Below, one piece after another: positions 11,918-24,234 of a stretch of DNA of 64,000 nucleotides. The stretch lies in the NCBI RefSeq assembly GCF_004011695.2, contig NC_082415.1, forward strand, positions 992,001 to 1,056,000. Reading direction: 5' to 3'. The notes beneath the pieces were generated by a model. It was not told the origin of the DNA. It made no database searches and saw nothing but the letters and a program-made list of their open reading frames with translations. The stretch is from Ascochyta rabiei (taxonomy: Eukaryota; Ascomycota; Dothideomycetes; Pleosporales; Didymellaceae). Both the position numbers and the translations under genes were made by a program. Numbering within the stretch: the stretch's first letter is position 1; each line of letters begins with the position of its first letter.

Positions 11918-13697
11918 ATGACGACTCATATTTCGAGAGCGTTCTATTCGCAGGAGGAACTTGATAAGCTGTATCCTAGAGAATTGGAATTGCAACTCGT
12001 TCAGATTGTGAGAGACGAGCTTATATCAGCACGATTGTGTTCTGATCTGATGACTCTCACAGCTCCTACGCCATGGTGAACGTACGCCGGTATCGCCGCG
12101 TTTTCAGAATGCAAGTCATGTCTATCGTACCGTTGCACAAGAGTTTACTGATCTCCTGCCAGACTGGATTGCAGCCTTGTAGGTCCGAATCAAATAGGAA
12201 TCGAGGACCAGTTGCTGAAGAAATCAGATTGGCCATACTGCGATGCCGCCCGGCAGCTATCGAGTGTCATCATGAGCACAAAGGACTTCTCGCAATGGGA
12301 TCAGCTCAAATATCGCCGCCGAATCGAAATTTTCGGCATGGACGACGGCCCAGGTAATGCGCGTCTTTGGAATCTGCGCTAAATGCTAACCATCCATAGT
12401 GATTGCATCGGGACCAAATAACGAGTTCGATGCTATTTGCCAACCAGGAGAGCTTACCGACAAGGGTCGCCAAACTACTATGGCCCTCGGCGAACGTCTT
12501 CGTCATCTCTATGTTGATCAACTTCATTTTATGCCTAAGCTCATTGCCGATAGCGACATGATCTATCTACGAGCTACTCCCATCCCACGAGCTCTCGAAT
12601 CAGTTCAACAAGCTTTCTGGGGTTTCTATCCACCGTCTGCAAGAACTGCCGACTTTCCTCCTCCCACTATCATCACAAGAACACCCGCCGACGAAACTCT
12701 CTTTCCTAACGACGCCAGTTGCAGACGTTTCGCCCAGCTTAGCCGCGCATTCGCGCAACGAACCGCTGAACGCTGGAATGACACCGAGGACATGCAGTAT
12801 CTGTCGAAACTCATTTCAAAGTATATGCCCGACAAAGCCAAAGTAGCTGTGGATTCTCGGCCAAGACTTTCGGGTATCATGGATACTATCAACGCAACAG
12901 ATGCTCACGGCCCAGAGACTAAACTCCCCAAGGATTTCTACGACCCCAAGGCGCGTGCCATCATTGACAAAATCGCCGTAGAAGAGTGGTTCAAGGGCTA
13001 CACAGAGTCAGCTGAGTACCGCATGCTTGGTATCGGAGCTCTGCTGGGCGACATCACATCACGCATGACCGGCAGTGTGGAGAAGAACGGGAGAGACGGA
13101 CTGCTTGAAGTTGGCGGTAGCGGCGGTGAAATGGGACGTGGCCGAGGTGGCGAACATAGCACCAGACTCGCTCTCTCAGGCTGCCACGATACAACCCTTG
13201 CCGCCGCCCTGACGTCCCTTGGTGCATTCGAGAATGAAAAGTGGCCACCGTTTACCAGTCACATTGCTTTCGAACTCTTCAAAGGCCGCAGTACATCCCC
13301 ACCTCCACGACCAACAACTCCCACGCTCTCTCAAAACGCCCCACCAAAAGCGCAAAGCTGGTGGTCGTCTTTGTTCGGTCGCACAAACCCTACCACCCTG
13401 TCCGACGCTCCCCAGCCCAAAGGCATTGCACGCAAACCCTTGAGCGAGCTTACGGCCAGTCAGCGCGAAGAGCTACAAGACTATTATGTCCGTGTGAGGT
13501 ACAATGACAAGATCATGCAAATTCCGGCTTGTAAAGCAGCGGGCAAGCATCTCGAGGGCGATACGACATTCTGCACGCTCGAGACATTCAAGGGCGTTGT
13601 GGACCAAATCACACCGAAGAACTGGAAGGTGGCATGCAGTTCGAGACTGGACGCTCCTGCATTCCCCGAGAAGGCAGAGATTGCTGGGTACGAGTGA
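11918..13697 (+). CDS. Histidine-acid-phosphatase family protein, four exons
   Basis: The proposed exons are 11918-12007, 12063-12114, 12183-12353 and 12400-13697, giving 536 residues. Splicing exon 1 to exon 2 creates LLRHGERTP (residues 31-39), the RHGxRxP catalytic motif of branch-2 histidine phosphatases. The proton-donor motif appears near the C-terminal half as GCHDTTLAAAL. The His of RHG forms the phospho-enzyme intermediate in this family. No signal peptide is visible, so it is probably intracellular, like the PXYLP1/ACP6-type members. Intron 3 has an internal GCTAAC branch site. The 3' end of intron 2 is uncertain: acceptors at 12182 and 12198 both keep the frame and change only a few residues. 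The substrate is unknown. Confidence 0.82.
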
Positions 13698-14526
13698 GGT
13701 GATGCGGTTGCCGAGCATCATATTGAGTTTTGCATAGCTAGACTGCTATTACGAAGCAACGCATATTAAGACTTCAATATAGAGCTTTTCCTACCCACAC
13801 ATGAGCTCATCCACTAACTCATCGGTACTTTCAAATTGCGGCAGTTGCTTATCGCCCTGATTCATGTCGCACAGCGTGAAACATCTTCGCGCATCCTTAG
13901 CTTCTCTTTGGCCCGCGACAGCCCTACAACTCCTCTGACATTCCCCGTTGCAGGTCTGTTGTCAAGCACCGTAGCGCTCTTCAGAACCATCAATGCGGGT
14001 AACGGGTCGATCGGATCCGGATATCCGTTCCCTGCACCCAGGTGTTTGGGTCAAGGAACAGATACAGCGGGGTTGGCCGAATGGGTACCAAAGGAGCGAT
14101 GGGAAATTGGAGTAAGCAGCGCTGCAGGAGTGAGTAGGCAGATGTATCGCGGAGCGGTCGAGATGGGCTGGTGTGCGGAATGGCAAGGGTTCAGGGAAAA
14201 AGCAGTACAATGTCATTAGGGTATAATCGATCCAAACTTCCATTCCAATCTGCACGACCCATATACACAGCATCTCGCCTCTCCTTCTTTGCAAATACAG
14301 ACGCTCGCATCCGTTTACACGTGTTACGCACGCGTTGACACAGACCTCCAGCGATTTTATCCAAGGACGCAGTTCGTATTAGCCGATGGCATGTGCCAGA
14401 CAGACCATCGGATTGTATTCCTAGCGAGTTGCGACCGTCGAGTGTCCATGCTCATTGGATAAGAATGTGTCGTTGGCTCATGTTATCAATACTCCATCCG
14501 TTCCTCTCTCACATCCTTGTTACGGC
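13698..14526. other. Convergent intergenic region
   Basis: This 829-bp stretch lies between the phosphatase and receptor 3' ends. It carries only short unsupported frames and should contain both terminators. Confidence 0.45.
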
Positions 14527-16304
14527 TTACGGCGAGGATGCCTTGCTAGACATCTCCGCGTCGACGTATCGTGGCCAAGTGTTTGTGAAGATGAGGTACT
14601 TGATACTCTCATACGCGGCGTCGAAGATGTCTTCGTTGAACTCGCTGGGGATAATACTTGAGCTTGACGACGTGGAAGATGTGGTGATGTCGGACTGAAC
14701 ACTAGCCGGCCGGCTTAGTGTTTCTTCCCAGGGGCAGATGACATTTTCGCGTATAACAGGGGATTTGATGTCGTCAGGTGTTGCGCTTCGTGGCATGTAA
14801 GGGTCGTATTCCATACCAGCGAAGACATCCTGTAGGACCTTGAAGACCTTGTACTCAATGTTGATGGGACTTTCGGCAGTAAAAGGGTTGATCAGGGTGA
14901 AGTAGATGAGGGTGGCTTCGTTGAACATTTGGCGGCGCTGGGCAGTCGATACAACCTTTAGGGACGACCACTTCTTTCGCCAGTTTCGGACTTCGCGTAG
15001 GAAGATGGCGTTTTCGGCCGTGAACTCTTTGGTTGCTGCCCAAACGATGAGGGGCTCGATGTTTTGTTCGATGCTGAGTTCGAGGGCGTGCATGGAAGCC
15101 TTGGGCTTCAGTTCTCGGAACAGCTCTTGGGCTGACTTTTGCGATGTTGCTGAAATCGTCGACGTGAGTGACGCAGTCTCGGTTGTTGTCGACATGGGTC
15201 TCTGGCGAGGTTTTGACTTGAAGGCATCGGCGAGTGGAATCAGGATGAGAACTTGTTGGCACACGATAAGAGATGGGATGAACCACCCAGCTGGTGCAAA
15301 GTAGTTCCTGATCTGAGCTATCTCGGGCATATTGGAATAGGTGAATGCAATCCACAGAGGGGTGCCAGGTAAGCTAAGCTTTGAGTCAGCGTTTGTATCG
15401 CGAGAACTTTTAGATGTACGTACCCTGCAATTATGGCCAATCGAGTCTGCCACGCCCACGAGTGAACGTCCTGGATGTGTCGAATCTTCCAAAGAATCCA
15501 AGGTCCGACAACTGCAGTCCAGAAAAGCTGTACGAATATTGAAGGGATCCTGCCGACTTGTTAACAACGGGACAACTTGACTATGCACTTGGTACACACC
15601 ATTCGAATCCTTTGCGGCATTCCATAAATCCAGCAACGGTTCCAAAGAAGCCGTAGGTGGCGTGGAATCGGCGCGAGCCAAAGAAAAGGATGATAGCAGG
15701 AACGAACTGGACTGATTAGCACACACTTGACCAAGGAAACGGGAGGAGTAGCTCACAGAGAGGATGAGGCCTACAAGGGTAAGGAAGTAGACTTTTGACG
15801 CTGCATCAAGATCTCTCCAAGCCCTACACAGCCCCGCAGGCGTATACGATGTTCGCTGCTTACGAGCGCCTTCCAGAAAGTTTCGTGTCATTCGACGTTG
15901 GCTTTCATATGCGGTGAGAACCCGGGCGTTGCAGGCTATCGACGTCAGTACGAACAGATTGTCACCGTTTGGTTGATCTTACCCTGGAAAAAAGCCATCC
16001 CGGACGGCAAGAAGACGGACATGACCCAGAACTCGGCTGAGCACGGGTATAGCCCATTCCAAGGGTACGCCAGCAAGACGAGCGTTAGGTAGACATGGAG
16101 CATCGACACTGCAGCGAAGACGATTTTGATGTTCCTGATCTGTATGCAAAACGCATCTCTCCGTCGATATAGCAATGTGAGCTCGAGTGCTAGAACGATG
16201 GTGTACACTATGGCGATGACGACGTATGTGATACCAAGAGCATCAGTGTTGCTTGCCTCGCCGTCGAGCATTCGCGGAGTACGAATAGGCGCCATCCTGC
16301 CCAT
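14527..16304 (-). CDS. Seven-transmembrane RGS-domain receptor (GprK-like)
   Basis: Five exons: 16304-15983, 15935-15757, 15706-15600, 15549-15424 and 15373-14527. All junctions are GT/AG with introns of 47-50 nt. Together they give 526 residues in one frame. Exons 1-4 and the start of exon 5 encode about seven hydrophobic helices (e.g. GITYVVIAIVYTIVLALEL, IVFAAVSMLHVYLTLVLL, LFWTAVVGPWILWKI). A cytosolic RGS-like domain follows at about residues 335-490, including SAQELFRELKP, ALELSIEQNIEPLIVW and the final DAAYESIKYLIF. This layout matches the Aspergillus GprK class, where the RGS domain accelerates GTP hydrolysis on G-alpha, here tethered to a putative sensor. Reading the long exon-5 frame upstream without splicing gives a false N-terminus. 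The ligand is unknown. Confidence 0.85.
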
Positions 16305-19300
16305 TGTTCGATGATCGCAACGGTGATGGTATGCCCAGACCGGAGGGAGAGGGCAAGTCAGTCGATTGATGTGTGCCTGGTTCTCCGGAAGTAGTGTCGA
16401 GGCTCCAGAGTGTCGACGAGGAATGTGAGATGATCCGCAGTAGAGTCAAGCCACAGTCGACGAGCAACAAGACGTGAGAGGATATGTCTATCAGGCTCCA
16501 CCTCTTTCTTAATACAACGAGAGTGTGGGGAAGGCTGATGGAAGGAGTGGAAGACAGCTGGTTACCGAGATTGCGGAACAGGTCAAGCAGATGTCACATA
16601 AGCGAAAGGATGGGGGTACACCTGCCAGGGAGCAGACTGATGCTAGGATCTGATGAAGCAGGATGGAAACTCGCACATGGACTGGGCCTGTGGGAAAGAG
16701 AGTAGGCAAGAATCAGTTCAGGCGCAACCCGAGACGATGAGCGGCAAGGGAGGGTAAATAGCAAATCGGCAGCATCCGACCAACTGTATCACCTTTTTTG
16801 GGAGGGGTCAACCTTGTGCAACGCAGAGGGAGCATTCGGTCCAGGGAGAGGGACGCGTGAACTGCAGCGCCATAACGGAGAGCCGTGTCACAGGCGCCGC
16901 CACTGGTACACAGACTGCAACCTTGCAATACCGATAGCAGGCATGGTAATGCTGCCTCTCCGGAAACGACCATCGAGCTACCTTGAAACTGGATGGCCAG
17001 CATGCGGTCAATGGAAGGGTCGATGGTGAGCGGAAGTCGGGATGGAAGCTCGAGGAAGAGCGGTTCAAGTGCGAGCGCAGATCATGGAGTGGTCAACGCC
17101 TTCCCCGTTGAGGTTTTGGAAGATCGGCGCGTTGGAGCAACATCACAGACACGACACACCGCGTTAGGCTGCATACCAGACGCTACCTCACCCATATGGG
17201 AACTCTTGCAGCCTCTCTGCCGCATCAACCTCCCGATGGCGTCCGGCTGAGGACGCAGGTACGGCTCTCAGCTCTGCTGGCTTGCTTGTCCTTCACTCTG
17301 AGTTTTCTGCGCCAGCGCGCTTCCTCAGCCAACAGCTTGCTTGGTTCACCGTCGACCGGCGGGAACATGCACTGCCGTCGTTTCAGCTCTGTGTAGGACC
17401 GCGTCTTTGCTGTCTGGCAGCGATCTTGCGTTCATGCAGCCCGTGCGTCTTTCACCCTCAGGTTCGGCTGACAAGGAGCCTCGCCTTGCGTTTCGCCCTC
17501 CTGTCACTTTCGAGCGGTTTCACGTCATTCTTTCTAGAAGCTGGTTGCTCGACCTCGTTTCTGTCGAGGAAGCGTCAACGTGGATGTCAAACCTTAACAG
17601 CGCGGATACGACGTCCGCTTTTGGCATTGTGCGCATCTTAGACATTGACCAAGAATGCACTACGCCTCTTCCTTTGGATGCGAGAAGACTCTGATCGAAC
17701 AAGAACATGTGATGTGGGGAAGTGGTGCGGTGAGACAACTCCCGATGTATCGGCCAGCAGGGAGCTCGATGCTTTCCAGCTGTGGCAGGTTGTGTCACTC
17801 TTGCGAAATTCAGGGCTCACCATGATCAACCAGAAGCTCAGCAGTGTGCCTTGTAGATGCCGATGGCACCTTCACGTCGATTCGGCAGCTATCCGAGTGA
17901 GCAATTATTTCCAAGGAAGCTTTCACCGAGATGTTACACAGAGCGCCACCCCAATATCGACAGTGGTGGCACTTGGTCAGGAAATCTCATCAAGTGCTCT
18001 GCTGTGATTGGGCCCCACTCGGTGGCCCTGCGTCGAACGCTCAGCACAAACGTCGTCCTGCCAGTGCCCACCTGTCTACCATACAAACGACCAATAATTT
18101 TGCCAATAGCAACACCCTCAGCAAGTGTTGAAGGTAGGACGCCCCGCTTCGTATGTACCGAGCCGTGTTCCCGGGTCTTTGACCGTTTGAGTGTGACACA
18201 ATTCACGGTGACGTGGTCTAGCACTCTCACAGTGACGCTACAGTCAATCCACTGTGTCATGCGAGCTTTTATGGCATGGGAACTCGACTCGAGGCTTGGA
18301 GAATGGTCATTCGATGCTTTAGCGCTAGAATTGCAACCACAGACGGAACCACCACCACGGCATTGGATTCTGATCGGACAGCATATACCACCTGTATTTG
18401 ACAGCTACCATACCGACACAGAACTACCTCATAATCGACCACGAAGCTCGATGCGGCTGTTTTCTGCAACGCTCGGCCCTTCGTCACGTTCTGTCAGGCA
18501 CTGTAACGCACAAATCTGCTGTTGGTGTGACACGCGAGATGTATCACCCGCTCGTTCTCCCATACGAGCCAGTCTAGGGTGCATGACACACGTCTGGACA
18601 ACTTCAGCAGTGTATGCCGTGTACGAGGACTTCAGAATCTTTGCTTTACTGATTCCACGCACATTCTCTTCTTGAAAAACACGCGGCTTTACCGCGGACT
18701 CTTTTGACACGCATGTCACATCTGGCAGCCAGTGACTGTGACAGCTGTTCACGACTGTCTCTTGTTTCGTCATGCTGACAAGTCTGGTTGGAGAGCGGCG
18801 TGGAATGCTGAGCAGATGCTGACTTGCCTCTCAAGGCGGATCGAGAGAACGTGCCACCAGCTCTATGATACTTTTGACAGCTTCGTGACAGACACAGTCC
18901 AGTACTGCTGCCAAGCAATACCCACTCCTCCATACATCAGCCGCTCTCGAAACTCCACCCACCCCACTGTGCGTACATCTGTACTCTTTGTTGATGCAAA
19001 CTCCAACAATCCCCAGTAGCAGCTACACAACCCACCAACCAGCCAATTCCAAACTCATACTATATACCCAACAAACATAACCACACTCGTCACTGTCCAC
19101 GACTGACTTATCCTAGTACAAACACAATATAGAGTCGAACAGCGGCGGCAAAGCTCCAAGAACCACCGAACTCTGCATTCTTGGCGTCGGTAGCAATCTG
19201 GTTCCAGGAGTCGAGCGCGGTCTCGGAAGTGATACCAATCACCGGCTTCGTACTGAGGGACCGAATAGTCACCAAGCAGATTGACCTAAGCGCTTGACAG

Positions 19301-19442
19301 CCCACCCTAAACGTCTGGAAGCACTGCGAGTCCGCAAGATGTGATGTGGTCAGGACCTTGGAGACGGAAATCTCCGATTCTGGCTTCGTTGTGTTGGTAG
19401 ATATACGGATAGTGTTGGGGTCTTTGAGGAAGCGGTACCGAA
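16305..19442. other. Gene-poor region upstream of the receptor
   Basis: The first part is the receptor promoter. A 272-codon open frame on the plus strand (17857-18675) is the longest here. It is rich in Ser, Arg, Pro, Thr and Cys, poor in acidic residues, and has no motif, so I do not call it a gene. Nothing else is recognisable. Confidence 0.4.
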
Positions 19443-19550
19443 GTGCGGTCGTTTGAGTGCGGTTGTTTGAGTGCGGTCGTTTGAGTGCGGTCGTTTGAGT
19501 GCGGTCGTTTAAGTGCGGTCGTTTAAGTGCGGTCGTTTAAGTGCGGTCTT
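19443..19550. repeat. 14-bp minisatellite, seven full copies plus a partial
   Basis: The unit is GTGCGGTCGTTTGA. Copies start at 19443, 19457, 19471, 19485, 19499, 19513 and 19527, with a 10-base remnant at 19541. Copies 1-4 end in TTTGA (copy 2 also has GGTT for GGTC), while copies 5-7 all end in TTTAA. The two variants are therefore in blocks, which suggests block duplication. Confidence 0.95.
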
Positions 19551-20181
19551 GCGTATCCAAGCGTTCGTTTTTGACGGGTCATTCGTCGAAAGATGCCGTT
19601 CCTTGGACGAAATGCTCAGAGTGAGCAGGCACGAAAAGAGCGTGCGAGCGGTCAAAGCTAGACGTTAGTCAACCTGCCGTCTATGTGTTGGCCTATGCTG
19701 GATCGAATGCAACGAGATAGCAAGGGTTTGTTAGCCTTGTAGCATGCTGCCAGCCACTGTGCGAGTACCAGGCGATGATCTTTTGAGGTTTGTATTACTA
19801 TGTCTCCGAAGCTGTTGTGGCTTCCCTTGCTGGCTATATGCCTTCCCTAGTCTTGAATAACGAAAGAACTGGCTTGAGATCGTGCCGAACAGGATGAATT
19901 GCAGATCGCCAATAACATGAAAAGTAGATACGAGAAAGTACAGAATTGAAAATCGACAAAGGCGACAAGGGCGAAGAAAACTTGCAGATCTGAATACGCA
20001 GGCAATCTTCAGGACCGCCTGCTGAACGACCATCGTTCATGGATCCGCGAAATGTAAATGTGAGGGTGCTCGGCCTCGTTGGATAGGAATAGTGCCCAGC
20101 GCTCCAGGTGTAACGACGCAGGGGAGCGCATTGTTTGCCGGACCATCGACGCCAAAGCTTGTTTTTGGCGTCTTCGTTCCT
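19551..20181. other. Intergenic, 3' flank of PI synthase
   Basis: There are only short unsupported frames. It includes the downstream flank of the gene ending at 20182. Confidence 0.4.
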
Positions 20182-21191
20182 TTACTGCGTCTTTTTTGCA
20201 CCTCGCCTCGGTAGCCCTGCAGCCTTCCTCGTTGCCCTGTCGCCCTCAGCAAGCCACTTGCTCGCCTTTACCATTTGCACCACATTGATGTACTGCTTTG
20301 CCGCCATGATGGGCGCAGAGATGACCATGCAGATCCATGGCACAGTTGAGTCCATCTTGTTGGCACGCGCCATCTCCATGGCACCGGCGGAGAAGGGAGA
20401 AGCAAAGAACATGCTCGGCTTCGGCGCGGCGGGCGAGCCAGGCGCAAGGGAGGAGGGGTTGGCGGGGTCGGCGAAAAGCGTAGGGCTGAGGAGCGGCGAA
20501 GAGAAGGAGAGCAGATAGAGAGCGATGAAGAAGGCTTCGTTGAGAGCGCAGAAGGTGAAAAGAACCCACTGTCGCGTGGTTAGCCAAACGTGCTCATCTC
20601 GAGTACCCGCCTGGGCATCATGTGTTGTTTGGATGTGTGGAGAGCATACCTTGTTCGAATAGTACTGCCTCAAGATCCAGCTCCGGCTCGCAGACACATC
20701 CTTGTGGCTCTTCCCGCTTCCGCCCATGCTCAGCGTTGCGTACATGTGCATGTAGTGACTCGCCAAGTCCAGAGAGATGAGGCCCTGGAAGACGATGCTG
20801 AAGCGGGGAAAAGCCTGTGCAAGGAACACAAGCAGACACGATGTTGTGCAGCGGTCGGTAACCATGTCCAGCACGGCGCCAAACTTGGTGCTCTGCTCGT
20901 AGGCGCGGGCTGCATAGCCATCGAGCGCGTCGAGCAGGCACGACACGGTGTAGAGGGCTGTGCATGTGCGGGGGTGGAGAGGCATGTAGTAAAGGGAAGT
21001 GAGGGCGAGGACGACGCGGGAGTAGCCTGTAATCCATCAGCGCATGTTCGGTGAACGTGAAGGTATGGGAAGGACCAACCGATCAGGTTAGGAACGAACA
21101 AAAATATGTTCTCCTCGTCCTCGTCCTCGTCCTCGTGCGTGGGGCGCACAGCTGCGCCATTGCTGTTGATAGGCTGTTGTGTGGTGGCCAT
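20182..21191 (-). CDS. PIS1: CDP-diacylglycerol-inositol 3-phosphatidyltransferase (PI synthase)
   Basis: Three exons: 21191-21080, 21026-20650 and 20568-20182 (introns 53 and 81 nt), giving 291 residues. The CDP-alcohol phosphotransferase signature DGxxARx8GxxxDxxxD is complete in DGYAARAYEQSTKFGAVLD followed by MVTD. The preceding ENIFLFVPNLIGYSRVVLA is typical of PI synthases rather than of the choline/ethanolamine enzymes. The enzyme joins CDP-diacylglycerol and myo-inositol to make phosphatidylinositol in the ER membrane. An acidic N-terminal run (EDEDEDEEN) precedes the first helix. The last four residues, KKTQ, form a dilysine KKxx ER-retrieval signal. The protein is longer than the roughly 220-aa yeast enzyme because of the N-terminal extension and an Ala/Pro/Ser-rich loop (TLFADPANPSSLAPGSP) before the last helices. 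Confidence 0.93.
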
Positions 21192-21764
21192 TGTGGTGTG
21201 CGGTCGCGTGCTAGCTATCTCACTTGCACAGAGACGACACGCGACTTCTTGTGGTGCTTGCGACTGCGACTGCCTGGTGAGACAGAGAAAGAAAGTTGGC
21301 AAAGTCGAGACCGATAAGCGATAACGAAGCTGTAGCTCTGCAAGGGTAGTGGACAGGGGCTCGTGTCTCGTGTAGCCGCGGGGTTACTCTCGGTCGAGAT
21401 AGATGTGTGTGCCTGAGGGCGTTTCGCGTTTGGGGAGGAGCGAGGTTCGGAATGACTACTAGCAAGAGCGGTGTCTGGGAGACTGATTTCGTGGAGCTTT
21501 CATCACTTTTCGTCCACCCGCAAGATTCCGGCTGTGCGGCTAGGCTCGAAAGGGGCTTTTCTTGGCGATTCCACCCTCCGCGAACATGTTACGTATCCAG
21601 CCTGCAATGCTGACGACAATCACTCATACGTTCTCCACGCGTAAAATGAAGTGAACTTTGTATAACCGAGCGTTGTGCACCAGCTGCCCTGTTGCAGATC
21701 CAGCAACTAAAGCCACGTGGTGAGCTACCTAGCCGCTATCTAGCGTCCGCCATGTCCGGTTCGT
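21192..21764. other. Intergenic between PIS1 start and DRS1 3' end
   Basis: This 573-bp stretch is the promoter of PI synthase together with the 3' flank of the helicase. No gene or repeat is seen. Confidence 0.45.
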
Positions 21765-24234
21765 TTAGAGCTTCCTCTTGCCGTGGACTGCCTTCTGGGT
21801 CTTCGCCTTGATGTGCGCATTCTTTTCCTTGGACTTGGCTGTAGTCATGCCTCGGTCTGCCTTGCCCTTCTTCCATTGCTTTCCTTCCTGGCGATCATCC
21901 TTAGCCTCCAGCTTCTTCTTGTCTTTGTGACTGAGCTTCTTCGGTTTGCTCTTGACAGAGCCGCCCGCGGCCTTGTTGAGTGCAGCCGCGCCCTTTTCTC
22001 TCTCTGCAGCCTTCTCCTTCTCTGTCTCGAACCATGTGCGTCTTGGTCTTGACTTGATCTCGTCTTCGTGCATGATCAAATTCTCACCACGCTTGAGGTC
22101 ACGCTCTGTGATGCTGAGGACGCGCTCCTCCTTCTCCTCCTTCAACACCTCCTCGATCTCATCTTCAAGGTCCTTGATTTTATTGATCCACTTGTCTGCC
22201 TCCTCAGCCGGTACTTGTCGGCTGACGACTTTGGCGCCCTGCTCACGACTGGCCTTAACTGCTTGCTTGACGACCTTGCGATCAGGCTCTGCAGCAAGTG
22301 TACATGCGCGACCACTTCGTCCAGCACGAGCGGTACGACCGACACGATGAACGTAGATTTCGTGACTTTGGGGCGCTTCGTAATTAATGACTGTCGCGAC
22401 GTTCTTGATGTCGAGACCACGAGAAGCAACATCGGTGGCGAGCAGGTAAGACGAGGTTCCTGATCGGAAGGCTTCCACAGCTTGGATACGCTATATCGAA
22501 ATTAGTAGTCGATTGTCAGGTATCGAACATGAAACTCACTTGTTCTTGACTCATATTACCATGGAGCTCGCTTGCCTTCTTTCCGCAGAGTGCGAACACA
22601 ACGCGGACCCTATGAGCCTCCTTCTTCTGCCTGAAGAAGATGATGACGCGCTCAGTGTAGACTTTGTCACAAAGGTACATGAGGTAAGCCAGACGCCTAT
22701 CTTCCTTGCCTAATCTTAGACGAATGAACTCCTGTGTCAGACCTGCAACTGTCTGCTTCTTCGCATCGACCATCAGACGAACAGGCTTGTCCATACCAAC
22801 ACGCACCAGCTTGTCGACTGAGCTGGTCATGGTAGCGGAGAACAGCATCGTCTGTCTTGACTTGGGAATCGTAGTGAGAATCTCGTTCAACTGGCTCTCG
22901 AATCCCTCTTCGAGCATGCGATCAGCCTCATCAAGGACTAGAATCTCGAGATGCTCGACCTGGAAAGATGCCGAATTTGTCATGTGGTCGATGAAACGAC
23001 CTGGTGTCGCAATCACTACATCCGGCCTTGTTTTGAGAACGGCTTCCTGGTCGCGCATTGAGAAACCACCGACCATTTGCGCAAAGGTGATGTCGGTAAA
23101 CGAGGCCAGCTTTGTTGCGACGTTGAAACATTGGACGGCCAATTCACGAGTAGGCATGAGAATGGCAACACGCGTTGTTGGGATCTTCTTTGGTCGGTAG
23201 AGGAGACGCTCGAGGATTGGAATGAGGAAGGCAGCTGTTTTACCGGAACCGGTTTCTGCTCCTCCGACAAGATCTCTGCCAGCAACAGCGATTGGAATGG
23301 TCTTCAACTGAATCGGTGTTGGCTCAGTGAAGCCTACAGCCGCCAGACCTCTCAGGATCGGCCTAGATAGCGACATAGACTGGAAAGATCCTGTCAGCTT
23401 GCTGCCCTTCTTTCCCTTCTTGACCGGCACATCTTCTTCTGGCGCGAAGAAAGCGGCTGCTTTCTTTGCTTCCTCGGCATCTTCCTTGTCGCTCATATCC
23501 TCGTCTTCGGATTGTGCAGCGTCGTCTGGATGCGCCACGTCGGATGCTACGGACTCAGCGTCAGAATCTTGGTCAGCGTCCTCGTTTTCATCTTCTTCAG
23601 CAGCGCTAGCCTCATCCTCTGAAGCCTCGTTATCCTCCTCCTCCTCTTCATCCTCCGACTCACTGCCAGCGCCCATGCCGAACCCATCATCGGCCAACAG
23701 TTCGTCATCGTCGCCAAACCCTGTAAAGTCACCCTCTTCGGCATCAGACTCAGCAGCCTCCTCTTTTGCCCTTTTGCTGGCGTTGCTCTTCTTGTTCCTC
23801 CTTCTCTCGATGATCTCATCTACATCAACGGCAGTGGAGGTCCTCGCCGCCGCCTCCTGCTTCTCTGCGCTCAAGCCCCATCCATCGAAGTCTTCTACAA
23901 CGCCGGTATCGATGTCGCCGACCGCAAACTCGAAATCCGAGGCAATATCGTCGTTGTCGTCCAGATCTTCACCGGGCTTGGGCATTTCGGCTTCTTCCTC
24001 TTCAACCTCAGGCGAGACCGCCTTCTCCTTCTTGCCTTTCTTCTTTTGCTTCTTTGCCTTCTTTGACGCTACCTCCTTCGGTTTGGTGTATACGTCAGGG
24101 TCCTCTGTGTATTTGCGTTTCTTGCCCTTGCCAGCAAGCTTTGCTGCCTCATGGAGATCCTCAGCGCCGCCATCATCAGAGACGACATCGTCGTCATCGA
24201 TCGTAAATACGAAATCGTCCTCCTTAGGCGCCAT
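21765..24234 (-). CDS. DRS1: DEAD-box ATP-dependent RNA helicase Drs1
   Basis: Exon 1 is 24234-22540 and exon 2 is 22490-21765. The 49-nt intron has a GACTACTAAT branch site, and the protein is 806 residues. The first 300 or so residues are strongly acidic with Lys-rich patches (nucleolar localisation type). The helicase core has the Q motif (FTEPTPIQ), Walker [10 protein letters not shown] (near residue 325), PTRELA, GG, TPGR, DEAD in [11 protein letters not shown], and in exon 2 [10 protein letters not shown] (motif VI). The intron interrupts [16 protein letters not shown]. The C-terminal tail is Lys-rich. Drs1 acts in the nucleolus in 60S ribosomal subunit maturation. I start at 24234 because [16 protein letters not shown] fits the acidic N-terminus of the family. 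An upstream in-frame start at 24294 has no such support. Confidence 0.93.
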
